Part shown: piece after piece, positions 1 to 7,771 of the stretch
Layout of the letters: the number at the start of each line of letters is the position of its first letter
Position numbering within the stretch: the first letter of the stretch is position 1
Assembly: GCA_002408725.1 (NCBI GenBank)
Contig: DHTR01000069.1
Span: 34,904-54,791 of the forward strand
Length of the DNA stretch: 19,888 bases
Reading direction: 5' to 3'
Source: Pelotomaculum sp. UBA5255
GTDB taxonomy: Bacteria; Bacillota; Desulfotomaculia; Desulfotomaculales; Pelotomaculaceae
The notes under the pieces: model-generated
Told to the model about the DNA's origin: nothing
Seen by the model: the letters and a program-made list of their open reading frames with translations, nothing else
The model's database searches: none
Position numbers and translations under genes: made by a program

Positions 1-2
1 GC

Positions 3-782
3 TGTCTTCGTCTAGAACTGGCAGGGGCAAAGACTGTCCAGCGCGTCACCGGTGCACCCGTTGGATTCGCCGGTCCGGTAGGTCTGAAAGGCTGCACCCT
101 TATAGCTGACCCGGAAGTGGCTATGATGACAAATGGCGTTTCCGGGGCAAACAAGGAAAATTCTCATTTAATGAACGTCAACCTACAACGGGACTATCGT
201 GTTCAGATCGTTAAGGATATCCGGATGGTTCAGGCCGGAGAGCCCTGTCCCCGGTGCGGTTCGCCGCTGATCGAAGCAAAGGGGATCGAAGTCGGACAAA
301 TCTTTAAATTGGGAAGCAAGTACAGCAAAGCAATGGGCGCCAATTACCTGGACGAGAGCGGCCAAAGCCATCCAATCATTATGGGCTGTTACGGTATCGG
401 GGTGACCCGTACAATGGCCGCAGCTATTGAGCAGAACCACGATCAGGATGGGATCATCTGGCCGGCTGCCATTGCTCCTTTTGACGCGGTCATAATCCCT
501 GTCAGCACAAAGGATGAAGCCCAGGTCACCCTGGTCGAGGAGATCTACAGCCGCCTTTCCGCTGCCGGGCTCGAAGTGCTTCTGGACGATCGTCCGGAGC
601 GGGCGGGTGTTAAGTTTAAGGATGCCGATCTGATTGGATATCCGCTACGTCTCACTGTTGGATCTAGGACAGTGGTTGAAAAAAAGGTTGAAGTGCGTGT
701 TCGCAGAACCGGGGAAGTCACGGTGACGGATTTTGAGAGCCTGGAAAACAAGGTTAGAGAACTGCTTCTAGCTGACGCCTGA
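3..782 (+). CDS. proS: Prolyl-tRNA synthetase, C-terminal part (5' end outside window)
   Basis: ProRS charges tRNA-Pro with proline in the cytoplasm. The reading frame is open from base 3 with no start in view, so the N-terminus lies upstream; a Met or GTG near 117 is internal. Visible in order: the end of the bacterial-type editing/insertion domain (the A-P-V-G-F-A-G-P-V-G-L stretch before base 100), the C-P-R-C-G segment near 244-258, class II synthetase motif 3 (M-G-C-Y-G-I-G-V-T-R) near 380-410, and the HGTP anticodon-binding domain from about 460 to the stop, starting at I-I-W-P-A-A-I-A-P-F. It ends in TGA, 81 bp before the next gene, with no convincing terminator between. In B. subtilis proS also lies just upstream of the rimP-nusA operon, so the position supports the call. 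Identification is firm; only the missing 5' part is unknown. Confidence 0.97.
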   Translation, partial: CLRLELAGAKTVQRVTGAPVGFAGPVGLKGCTLIADPEVAMMTNGVSGANKENSHLMNVNLQRDYRVQIVKDIRMVQAGEPCPRCGSPLIEAKGIEVGQIFKLGSKYSKAMGANYLDESGQSHPIIMGCYGIGVTRTMAAAIEQNHDQDGIIWPAAIAPFDAVIIPVSTKDEAQVTLVEEIYSRLSAAGLEVLLDDRPERAGVKFKDADLIGYPLRLTVGSRTVVEKKVEVRVRRTGEVTVTDFESLENKVRELLLADA

Positions 783-863
783 TCCTTAATTCATCAACTT
801 ATTCCTTTTTTTCCTTCTATCGGCCCCCATAAGCGGCATGGATGTCCAATTAGGAATACTTTT

Positions 864-2045
864 TTGAAAGAAAGGAACTGTTCTACCATCGGAAATCTGA
901 GCAAAGTCCTGATTTTATCAGTATCCGTTGGCGCCGGGCATATGCGTACCGCGGAAGCGCTGAAAAAAGCGACTGGGTTTCTTTACCCCGCAGCGGAAGT
1001 CATAATCCTGGATACCTTCCGATATATAAGCCCTCTTCTGGAAAAAGTCATGTTCGGTACATACATGGAGGTTTTAAAGATGACCCCCGCCCTATATGGT
1101 TATCTTTACCGCCAGGCTGAACATGGGAAAGCTCTCTCAGGCCGTGGTAAACTTGAGTTTAACAGGATTATCAATGCGCTGGCGGCGCCGAAACTAAATG
1201 AGTATATTCAAAAACTTGAGCCACAAATCATTGTCTGTACCCATCCCTTCCCGCTAGGTATTGTGGCGCAGATGAAAAACAGGGGGATTTTTGAGGGGCC
1301 ACTCTTCGCAGCTATCACGGACTTTACCATCCATTCCTTCTGGCTCTTTCCGGAAGTTGATTTTTACATCATTGGCTCGGAACACTTAATAACACAGTGT
1401 GAGGGATGTGGGATCGAACACAGGCGCGTGCTTGCAACAGGAATACCCATTGATCCGGCCTTTGGTGAACGTTATGAAAAATTAAGCCTAAGACAAAACC
1501 TGGGTCTGGACCCCGAGCTTACGACAATACTGATTATGGGCGGCGGCCTGGGCCTGGGGCCCCTTCTTTCGTCAGTCAAAACACTGGGCAACCACTACGA
1601 CCGTTGCCAACTCATCGTTGTTACCGGCACCAATAAAACCTTGTCTGACAAACTGGCCAGAATCGTTCCGGAACTTTCCTGTAAAGTCAAAACGTTAGGC
1701 TTTGTCGACAACATTCATGAGCTCATGCAAGCCTCCGATTTCATGATTGGAAAAGCAGGTGGGCTTACCTGCGCCGAAGCTCTGGCCACAGGCCTGCCGA
1801 TGTTTATAGTGGACCCCTTGCCGGGACAGGAGGTAAGAAATACTGAATTTATAACAGGTTTAGGAGCAGGGCAGAGAGTAGAAGAAAAAAACCTGGCCGA
1901 CATGATCCGGGCCTGCCTGCTTGATCCGAAACAAATGGAAAGGATGGCGCGGGCCGCATCGAATCTGGGCAAGCCCGGTGCTGCCTGCAGCGCTGTAAAG
2001 TTTATGGCGAAAACCTTGCCTGGCGCACAAGTCATTACCAGGTAG
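864..2045 (+). CDS. MGDG-synthase / UgtP-like diacylglycerol glycosyltransferase (GT28 fold)
   Basis: This 393-aa protein looks like a two-domain GT-B glycosyltransferase of the MGDG_synth/Glyco_tran_28_C type, which adds sugars from a nucleotide-sugar donor to diacylglycerol at the inner face of the membrane. The N-terminal acceptor domain has the typical nucleotide-sugar-family loop G-A-G-H (residues 23-26) after a beta strand. The C-terminal donor domain has M-G-G-G-L-G-L-G (225-232) and G-K-A-G-G-L-T-C-A-E-A (296-306), the signature of UgtP/MurG-like enzymes. No membrane span is evident, which fits peripheral membrane attachment. The TTG start at 864 has a weak upstream A-G-G-A (852-855), so the exact start is uncertain by a few codons; at least residue 12 onward is needed for the first strand. 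It sits between proS and rimP, where B. subtilis has polC. Sugar donor and lipid product cannot be told from sequence. Confidence 0.85.
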   Translation: MKERNCSTIGNLSKVLILSVSVGAGHMRTAEALKKATGFLYPAAEVIILDTFRYISPLLEKVMFGTYMEVLKMTPALYGYLYRQAEHGKALSGRGKLEFNRIINALAAPKLNEYIQKLEPQIIVCTHPFPLGIVAQMKNRGIFEGPLFAAITDFTIHSFWLFPEVDFYIIGSEHLITQCEGCGIEHRRVLATGIPIDPAFGERYEKLSLRQNLGLDPELTTILIMGGGLGLGPLLSSVKTLGNHYDRCQLIVVTGTNKTLSDKLARIVPELSCKVKTLGFVDNIHELMQASDFMIGKAGGLTCAEALATGLPMFIVDPLPGQEVRNTEFITGLGAGQRVEEKNLADMIRACLLDPKQMERMARAASNLGKPGAACSAVKFMAKTLPGAQVITR

Positions 2046-2050
2046 CGTTT

Positions 2051-2103
2051 ATGTATTTGTAACGTTACCGGACCCAAACAACCAGGGAACGTTACAAATA
2101 CAT
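2051..2103. repeat. 16-bp perfect inverted repeat in the spacer after the glycosyltransferase gene
   Basis: Arm 1 is ATGTATTTGTAACGTT (2051-2066) and arm 2 is its exact reverse complement (2088-2103), around a 21-nt loop. The inner ends CC/GG (2068-2069 and 2085-2086) can pair after one mismatch. The first arm also runs into a 10-bp palindrome GTAACGTTAC (2059-2068). No T-run follows either side, so it is not a standard intrinsic terminator. It could be an mRNA 3'-end stabiliser, a bipartite operator, or a small dispersed repeat. Confidence 0.8.
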
Positions 2104-2141
2104 TCAGGTGGCATCACCATTCGCTTACGCCAAAAATGTCC

Positions 2142-2170
2142 TTGTCAACAATTTTCTTCTGTGGTATACT
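2142..2170 (+). promoter_or_regulatory. Sigma-A promoter of the rimP-nusA-infB operon
   Basis: A -35 box TTGTCA (2142-2147) and a -10 box TATACT (2165-2170) are separated by exactly 17 bp, each one base off consensus. Transcription would start near 2177, giving a 5' leader of about 138 nt before rimP. It lies downstream of the inverted repeat at 2051-2103 and directs transcription of the following tightly spaced genes. Confidence 0.85.
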
Positions 2171-2207
2171 AGGTCTGGTTTACAGCAAGGGGGAGTATTT
2201 TGATTCC

Positions 2208-2232
2208 AAGGAGTGGGTAATTCCCACTCTTT
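2208..2232 (+). promoter_or_regulatory. Hairpin in the rimP operon leader (possible attenuator)
   Basis: In the transcribed leader, GAGTGGG (2211-2217) and CCCACTC (2223-2229) pair around the loop TAATT. Three more pairs (2208-2210 with 2230-2232, including one G-U) extend the stem to 10 bp. The 3' side ends in UUU followed by CGUAUUAU, an imperfect U-rich tail. It lies about 30 nt after the predicted transcription start and over 80 nt before rimP. An attenuator sensing NusA or another product of the operon is a reasonable idea but is inference. Confidence 0.6.
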
Positions 2233-2314
2233 CGTATTATCATGGATACAAACTTCTCTTTCATGCAAAGCTATTGTAATAATGTCTAATCTTAATAACC
2301 TGGAGGTATCCTTG

Positions 2315-2779
2315 ATGGTCAGGAGAAAAACCGCAGAAATCGTCGAGGAAATGGCACTACCGGTTGTTCAGGAGGCTGGCCTTAAACTGGTTGATGTGGA
2401 GTATGTAAAGGAAGGCGGTCACTGGTACCTCCGAATATTTATTGATAAGCCCGGTGGTGTCGGAATTGAGGACTGTCGGTATGTTTCATTAAAGCTCGAT
2501 AAGCTTTTGGACGAGAAAGACCTGATACCGCAAGCTTACTCCCTGGAAGTATCCTCGCCGGGCATTAACAGACCCTTAAAAAAGCCGGCCGATTATAACC
2601 GTTATAAAGGAAGGATGGCAACCATCACGACCTATCAGCCGATTGAAGGCAGAAAGAAGTTTTCAGGCCGGTTGGCGGGTATCCAGGATCACAACGTAGT
2701 TATGGATACCGATGGGTCCGAGCAGTTGCTTATTCCCATTGCGCAGGTTGCCCTAGCGCAACTGGAAGTGGAATTTTAA
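2315..2779 (+). CDS. rimP: Ribosome maturation factor RimP
   Basis: RimP binds the pre-30S subunit and helps assemble the 16S central region with S12. The 154-aa product has the usual family length: an N-terminal alpha/beta domain (about 1-84, with V-E-Y-V-K-E-G-G-H-W-Y-L-R-I-F-I-D, then G-I-E-D-C and the conserved S-S-P-G-I-N-R-P-L) and a C-terminal SH3-like domain (about 85-154). The frame is open upstream to 2213, but the ATG at 2315 is chosen because GGAGG (2302-2306) lies 8 nt before it and the extra upstream residues do not resemble the family. A TTG at 2312 is a less likely alternative. First gene of the operon; nusA follows after 17 bp. Confidence 0.96.
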   Translation: MVRRKTAEIVEEMALPVVQEAGLKLVDVEYVKEGGHWYLRIFIDKPGGVGIEDCRYVSLKLDKLLDEKDLIPQAYSLEVSSPGINRPLKKPADYNRYKGRMATITTYQPIEGRKKFSGRLAGIQDHNVVMDTDGSEQLLIPIAQVALAQLEVEF

Positions 2780-2796
2780 TTGTTCAGGGAGGAAGA

Positions 2797-3882
2797 ATGA
2801 TGAATACCGAATTTCTGGAAGCCCTCGGGGATCTGGAAAAGGAGAAAGGCATTTCGGTAAATGTACTGCTAGAAGCTATTGAGGCGGCGTTGCTATCCGC
2901 ATACAAGCGTAACTTCGGATCACTCCAAAACGCCCGGGTCCATATCGACCGTGACACCGGGGATTTTAAGGTTTTCACCCAACTGACTGTAAGTGAGCTC
3001 GTAGAGGACCCACGCCAGGAGATAACGGTGGAAGAAGCTCAGAAAATAAACCCCAATTACAACCAGGGAGACATTGTAGAAAGCGAAGTGACTCCCAGGA
3101 ACTTTGGCCGGATCGCCGCCCAAACAGCAAAACAGGTTGTGGTTCAGCGAATTCGCGAAGCAGAAAGAAATATTATTTTTGAGGAGTTTGCAAACCGCGA
3201 AGGAGATATTGTAACAGGTATTATCCAAAGAATAGAACAAAAAAATGTTTATATCGAACTTGGAAAAACCGAGGCAATTTTGTCTCCCTCGGAACAGATG
3301 CCGGGTGAGGATTACCGACAGGGAAGCAGACTGAAGACCTATATCGTTGAGGTCAGAAAGACGACAAAAGGTCCGCAAATACTGGTGTCCCGCACACATC
3401 CCGGCCTCTTGAAACGTCTGTTCGAGCTGGAAGTACCCGAGCTTCATGAAGGCGTTGTGGAACTAAAGGGAACGGCACGGGAAGCGGGTGCGCGATCAAA
3501 AATTGCTGTCTACTCGAAAGATGAAAACGTTGACCCGGTAGGCGCCTGTGTCGGGCCAAAGGGTATGAGGGTTCAAAATATTGTAAATGAACTAAATGGA
3601 GAAAAAATTGATATTATTAAGTGGAACCCCGATCCCTCCAAGTTTGTGGCCAGTTCCTTGAGCCCGGCCAAGGTTGTGGCCGTTGAAATCTGGGAAGAAG
3701 AAAAGGTTGCCAGAGTCATCGTTCCAGATTACCAGCTTTCCCTGGCCATCGGTAAGGAGGGGCAGAATGCACGCCTGGCAGCAAAGCTCACGGGGTGGAA
3801 GATAGATATCAAGAGCGAATCACAGATGCGGGAAATATATCCTGATGAATATGTCGATCTCTTTGAGAAAGAGTATGAATAG
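2797..3882 (+). CDS. nusA: Transcription termination/antitermination factor NusA
   Basis: NusA binds RNA polymerase and the nascent transcript and modulates pausing, intrinsic termination and antitermination. At 361 aa it has the Firmicute length, without the C-terminal acidic repeats of proteobacterial NusA. Domains: N-terminal RNAP-binding region (1 to about 125), S1 domain starting near residue 135 (E-G-D-I-V-T-G-I-I), and two KH domains; the first has G-P-K-G (253-256), the second A-I-G-K-E-G-Q-N-A-R-L-A near 318. The Shine-Dalgarno AGGGAGG (2786-2792) precedes the double ATG at 2797/2800. In B. subtilis the same order rimP-nusA-ylxR holds. Confidence 0.97.
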   Translation: MMNTEFLEALGDLEKEKGISVNVLLEAIEAALLSAYKRNFGSLQNARVHIDRDTGDFKVFTQLTVSELVEDPRQEITVEEAQKINPNYNQGDIVESEVTPRNFGRIAAQTAKQVVVQRIREAERNIIFEEFANREGDIVTGIIQRIEQKNVYIELGKTEAILSPSEQMPGEDYRQGSRLKTYIVEVRKTTKGPQILVSRTHPGLLKRLFELEVPELHEGVVELKGTAREAGARSKIAVYSKDENVDPVGACVGPKGMRVQNIVNELNGEKIDIIKWNPDPSKFVASSLSPAKVVAVEIWEEEKVARVIVPDYQLSLAIGKEGQNARLAAKLTGWKIDIKSESQMREIYPDEYVDLFEKEYE

Positions 3883-3893
3883 GGGGTATTCCG

Positions 3894-4160
3894 GTGCCCA
3901 AGACAAAAAAAATACCCCAGCGGATGTGTGTCGGATGCCAGGAAATGAAGCCAAAAAAGCTTTTGATTCGTGTGGTCCGAACACCGGAAGAAACCATTGT
4001 AATTGACTCCACCGGCAAGCGGTCCGGACGTGGCGCCTATATCTGCCCGGATCCGGAATGCCTGAATAAGGCACTTAAAGGAAAGCGCCTGGAAAAAGCG
4101 CTACAGCGAGCAGTCACCCAGGAAGTGCTGGATGCCCTCAAACAGAGGCTGGTGAGGTAG
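3894..4160 (+). CDS. ylxR: YlxR family RNA-binding protein (RnpM)
   Basis: This 88-aa basic protein belongs to the YlxR (DUF448) family. The B. subtilis member has been described as an RNase P modulator and was renamed RnpM; transfer of that role here is by homology. Seen directly: M-C-V-G-C-Q-E (11-17), the family signature G-R-G-A-Y-I-C (about residues 45-51), and two more cysteines suggesting paired Cys positions (C-V-G-C and C-P-D-P-E-C). It starts at GTG 3894 after a purine-rich TAGGGGG (3881-3887). The stop is directly abutted by the next start codon, implying translational coupling. Confidence 0.93.
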   Translation: MPKTKKIPQRMCVGCQEMKPKKLLIRVVRTPEETIVIDSTGKRSGRGAYICPDPECLNKALKGKRLEKALQRAVTQEVLDALKQRLVR

Positions 4161-4481
4161 TTGACCATAGAAGGGATGCTCGGTCTGGGTCAGCGAGCCG
4201 GTAAATTATTGTCGGGAGACCTTGCGGTTAAGAGCGCGATCAACAGGGGCAGGGTAAAGCTTTTAATCATCGCGGTTGATGCCGCCAACCGAACACAAAA
4301 GGAATTGTTAGGGCTTGCTGCATCAAAAAAGATACCCACCCTAGCTTACGGCTCAAAAGAGGAACTAGGCAGGATTATTGGAAAATCACCCCGTTCGGCG
4401 GTGGCTTTCATAGATCGAAAGATGGTCCGGGGTATTCTAGAAGCAATGGAAAGGGGAGAGGCCGACCGAACACAGACATAA
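4161..4481 (+). CDS. ylxQ: L7Ae-family ribosomal/K-turn-binding protein YlxQ
   Basis: A 106-aa protein of the L7Ae/L30e/S12e family, whose members bind RNA kink-turns and associate with ribosomes. Typical features: G-L-G-Q-R-A-G-K-L-L-S-G near residues 7-18, the basic strand R-V-K-L-L-I-I-A-V-D-A-A-N-R-T, and K-K-I-P-T-L-A-Y-G-S-K-E-E-L-G. The TTG start at 4161 follows the ylxR stop with zero spacing; its Shine-Dalgarno (GGTGAGG, 4151-4157) lies inside the end of ylxR. ylxR-ylxQ-infB is the standard Firmicute order. The exact RNA target is unknown. Confidence 0.92.
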   Translation: MTIEGMLGLGQRAGKLLSGDLAVKSAINRGRVKLLIIAVDAANRTQKELLGLAASKKIPTLAYGSKEELGRIIGKSPRSAVAFIDRKMVRGILEAMERGEADRTQT

Positions 4482-4497
4482 TCTTGGAGGTGATCAT

Positions 4498-7368
4498 ATG
4501 GTAAAAAAACGCGTACATGAACTCGCCAAAGAACTTAACATAGAAAGCAGAGATATTATTAGCAAGTTAAATCAAATGGGTGTTAGCATAAAATCTCATA
4601 TGAGTACGCTAGAGGACAGTGAAGTACAAAGTATAGTGCAGCACTACAGAAAGGGCGCCCCTACCGGGGAGAAATCAGGTTCTGTTAAAACACCGTCAGC
4701 TGTTGCGCAAAAACAGGCAACTATACCGGATGCGGCCGCAGAACATGGGGATAATCCTCCCAGGGCAAAAGGACCGGCCCCTGTAGATACCAAAAAACCG
4801 GAAAAAGGCAGAGGTGTGCAGTCCGGATCCAGAAGGGAATCCCACGGAGCCAGGACTGACAACTACAAGGGGCCCGGTTTGGTCGACCGGGTGCCTTCAC
4901 GACCTCCGGACAGGCGCTTTCAAGAAAAACCTGCAAGACCCTGGGGCCAACCCCGGGCTGAGCAGGGGGCAAAACCAAAGGCGCCTGAGGGTGCGCGGGA
5001 ACGTACAACATCCGATAGGCCCCTTGCTGAACGTCAGGATAAGGTACGGCAGGATAGGCCCCTGACTGAATCGCCTTTAAAAGATAGGGGAACTCAGGAG
5101 CATGCGCCTCAAGGCCGCGCCCAGGGTGGGCCCCCAAAACCAGCTGGCGCACCGAGTGCTTCCCAGCGCTACCCGCGACAGGATCGAGGTACAGGTACAA
5201 AGCCTCCCGCGCAGCGACAAGAAGGAGCCTTTAAGCCAGGCACAGGCACAACACGATCTCCAAGGATGGGAGACCGTGTACCGCGACCTGCAAGCGGTGA
5301 TAAGACAAGACCCTTTGACCGCCCGGCTTCACCTGCCCCCGGTCAGGCGGCAAGGCCAAGACCGGATCAGGCGGCCGTAAAACCGGTTCCACGTCCGGAT
5401 GATAAGGTGCGTCCCGGTGAAAAACCCAAGACTGCCGCCCAAAAAACACAGAAACCCGGAGCTCAAAGGCAGGCTCCAAAAGGCCGAACTGAAAAGCGCA
5501 GTGCCGTTGCCGGGCATGCCGAGGGAAGGCTACGGTCGAGATCAGGCCAGGGTCGCAAAAAAGGAACCAGGTCTCAGCAGAGTTTTCAAAAACCGGTTCA
5601 ACCTATCGAGAAAAAGCCCGTCGTTCTTGGCGTATCTGTAACCGTCCAGGAACTGTCGCAAAAGATGCATAGAAGCCCCGCTGAACTAATCAAAAAGTTG
5701 ATGCAATTAGGTGTTCTGGCTACGATTAACCAGGAAATCGATACCGATACCGCTGTGATTCTGGCAGGCGAATTCGGGTACGAGGTTGAAATCAGGCTGC
5801 CGGTGGATATCGAAGCGATGCTGATGCAAGAGCCGGAGGAAGACCCGTCGCTGCTTCAACCCAGGCCTTGTGTCGTTACCGTAATGGGTCACGTGGACCA
5901 TGGCAAAACCTCCTTGCTGGATGCTATTCGTGAAACAAACGTAATTGCAACCGAGGCGGGCGGAATAACCCAGCATATCGGCGCCTACCAGGTTGAGCAC
6001 AACGGCAAAAAAATCACCTTTGTCGATACACCCGGCCACGAAGCATTTACGGCTATGCGCGCACGGGGAGCACAGGTGACTGACATTGCTATCCTTGTGG
6101 TGGCGGCGGATGACGGGGTTATGCCCCAGACGGTGGAGGCCATCAACCACGCCAAGGAAGCAAATGTCCCCATCATCATAGCCATCAATAAAATTGATAA
6201 ACCCGGCGCTAACCCTGAACGAGTCAAACAGGAATTGACCGAACATGGCCTTGTTGCCGAGGAGTGGGGCGGAGAAACCATCTGCGCAAATGTATCAGCG
6301 CTAAAAAGGGAAGGCATGGAAGAACTGCTTGAAATGGTTCTCCTTGTGGCAGAAGTTAGCGAGTTTAAGGCGAACCAGAATCGCCCGGCCAGAGGTACGG
6401 TCATTGAGGCCGAACTGGATAAAGGGCGTGGCCCTGTTGCCTCGGTCCTTGTTCAGAATGGAACCCTCAACATTGGTGATATGCTCATGGCCGGACCGGC
6501 ATTCGGGCGGGTTCGTGCTATGATGGATGACAAGGGACAGCGAATTAAAAAAGCTGGGCCGTCAACGCCGGTTGAAGTTCTTGGTTTTTCAGAGGTCCCG
6601 CAAGCAGGAGATATTTTTGTCGTAGTAGAAGATGAAAAACTTGCCCGCCACATTGCCTCCCGGAGGCAAACCAAGAAGCGTGAGGATGAGCTGAAGACGA
6701 CCACGCGGATCTCCCTTGAAGACTTATTTCAGCATATCAAAGAGGGCCAGATCAAAGAACTCGGGATCATTGTCAAGGCGGACGTACAAGGTTCCGTTGA
6801 GGCTTTGCGCCAGTCCCTGGAAAGATTGAATACGGGCGAGGTTAAAGTCAACATTATTCACGGCGGTGTAGGCGCCATCACAGAAACTGATATCATGCTG
6901 GCCTCCGCCTCCAATGCTATCATTATTGGCTTTAACGTGCGGCCCGACGTAAACGCCAGAAAAGCCGCCGAAACTGAGAAGGTTGATGTCCGGCTCTACC
7001 GGGTCATCTACGATGCAATTGAAGATGTCAAGGCAGCCATGAGCGGCCTCCTGGATCCCGAATACCGTGAGGTTACCCTGGGCCGGGCCGAGATCCGCAA
7101 AATATTCAGGGCGTCCAGGATCGGCACCATTGCCGGGTGCTACGTCATGGAAGGGAAAATTGAAAGGGATGCCGGTGTCCGCGTGGTGCGCGACGGCATA
7201 GTCATTCACGAGGGCAAACTGGATTCCCTCAAACGTTTTAAGGATGACGTCAAGGAAGTGGTTCAGGGGTATGAGTGCGGCCTTGCCCTGGAAAAATACA
7301 ATGAAATCCAGGAAGGTGACGTTATTGAGGTGTTTAACACTGAAGCTATAAAGCGCGAGTTATCTTGA
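4498..7368 (+). CDS. infB: Translation initiation factor IF-2
   Basis: IF-2 is the GTPase that recruits fMet-tRNA to the 30S subunit and promotes subunit joining. The 956-aa protein begins with an IF2-N domain (about 1-50). A very long low-complexity linker rich in Pro, Arg, Lys, Gln and Gly follows (about 55-375). A second IF2-N domain lies near 377-430, then the G domain: G1 G-H-V-D-H-G-K-T (464-471), G3 D-T-P-G-H (510-514), G4 N-K-I-D (564-567). The beta-barrel domain II starts near 629, domain III near 735 and the fMet-tRNA-binding domain IV from about 855 to the end. Start ATG 4498 has GGAGGTGAT (4486-4494) just upstream. An imperfect 18-bp repeat in the linker (GATAGGCCCCT..CTGAA at 5014 and 5053) shows it grows by local duplication. 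rbfA follows closely. Confidence 0.98.
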   Translation: MVKKRVHELAKELNIESRDIISKLNQMGVSIKSHMSTLEDSEVQSIVQHYRKGAPTGEKSGSVKTPSAVAQKQATIPDAAAEHGDNPPRAKGPAPVDTKKPEKGRGVQSGSRRESHGARTDNYKGPGLVDRVPSRPPDRRFQEKPARPWGQPRAEQGAKPKAPEGARERTTSDRPLAERQDKVRQDRPLTESPLKDRGTQEHAPQGRAQGGPPKPAGAPSASQRYPRQDRGTGTKPPAQRQEGAFKPGTGTTRSPRMGDRVPRPASGDKTRPFDRPASPAPGQAARPRPDQAAVKPVPRPDDKVRPGEKPKTAAQKTQKPGAQRQAPKGRTEKRSAVAGHAEGRLRSRSGQGRKKGTRSQQSFQKPVQPIEKKPVVLGVSVTVQELSQKMHRSPAELIKKLMQLGVLATINQEIDTDTAVILAGEFGYEVEIRLPVDIEAMLMQEPEEDPSLLQPRPCVVTVMGHVDHGKTSLLDAIRETNVIATEAGGITQHIGAYQVEHNGKKITFVDTPGHEAFTAMRARGAQVTDIAILVVAADDGVMPQTVEAINHAKEANVPIIIAINKIDKPGANPERVKQELTEHGLVAEEWGGETICANVSALKREGMEELLEMVLLVAEVSEFKANQNRPARGTVIEAELDKGRGPVASVLVQNGTLNIGDMLMAGPAFGRVRAMMDDKGQRIKKAGPSTPVEVLGFSEVPQAGDIFVVVEDEKLARHIASRRQTKKREDELKTTTRISLEDLFQHIKEGQIKELGIIVKADVQGSVEALRQSLERLNTGEVKVNIIHGGVGAITETDIMLASASNAIIIGFNVRPDVNARKAAETEKVDVRLYRVIYDAIEDVKAAMSGLLDPEYREVTLGRAEIRKIFRASRIGTIAGCYVMEGKIERDAGVRVVRDGIVIHEGKLDSLKRFKDDVKEVVQGYECGLALEKYNEIQEGDVIEVFNTEAIKRELS

Positions 7369-7411
7369 CCAATTGCCCTCCACATCGAACCCTAAAAGGT
7401 GGTGTTTGGCG

Positions 7412-7771
7412 ATGTCCTTCCGTCCTGAACGGTTGGCTGAGGCCATCAAAAAAGAAGTTTCAGACCTGTTGAGAGAAGGATTAAAGGACCCCCGGATTGG
7501 TTTCGTATCCATTACTTCTGTCGAGGTTTCCAAGGATTTACGCTACGCCGTAATCTTTGCCAGCATTTATGGTGAGCCTCCCGGGCAAAAGACAACCATC
7601 GAGGCCCTTCAAAACGCACAGGGCTTCATCCGCAGTGAACTGGGTAGAAGAATCCGGTTGCGCTATGTACCGGAAATTACCTTTAAGTTAGATGAATCAA
7701 TCGAGCGTGGCTCAAGATTAATCGCGCTCATGGAAGAAGTCAGGGATAAGGAAGACAGTCGGGATGAATAA
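7412..7771 (+). CDS. rbfA: 30S ribosome-binding factor RbfA
   Basis: RbfA is a small KH-fold cold-shock protein that binds the 30S subunit near 16S helix 1 during late maturation. The 119-aa product matches the family: R-P-E-R-L-A-E-A-I-K-K-E-V-S at the N-terminus, L-K-D-P-R-I-G-F-V-S-I-T-S-V-E-V-S-K-D-L in the core and F-K-L-D-E-S-I-E-R-G near the end. An upstream in-frame ATG at 7373 would add 13 unrelated residues. The ATG at 7412 is preferred because AGGTGG (7397-7402) lies 9 nt before it and the family motif starts directly after. Its last 8 bp overlap nrnA. Confidence 0.95.
   Translation: MSFRPERLAEAIKKEVSDLLREGLKDPRIGFVSITSVEVSKDLRYAVIFASIYGEPPGQKTTIEALQNAQGFIRSELGRRIRLRYVPEITFKLDESIERGSRLIALMEEVRDKEDSRDE

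Noticed and set aside
2213..2314. Upstream GTG-initiated extension of rimP by 34 codons
   Set aside because: The extension runs through the leader hairpin, has no ribosome site and does not look like RimP; the ATG at 2315 has a good Shine-Dalgarno.
4721..5200. Open frames in both directions over the infB linker (also 4814-5065 and 5102-5380)
   Set aside because: The low-complexity, GC-rich linker suppresses stop codons in other frames; the products are Pro/Gly/Arg-biased shadows.
5266..5268. Internal ATG in infB as a start for a short IF-2 isoform
   Set aside because: There is no convincing ribosome site upstream, so an isoform cannot be supported from sequence.
5707..6246. 179-codon open frame on the minus strand inside infB
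   Set aside because: It lies opposite the conserved GTPase domain of infB, lacks recognisable protein features, and is a shadow of the strong coding sequence.
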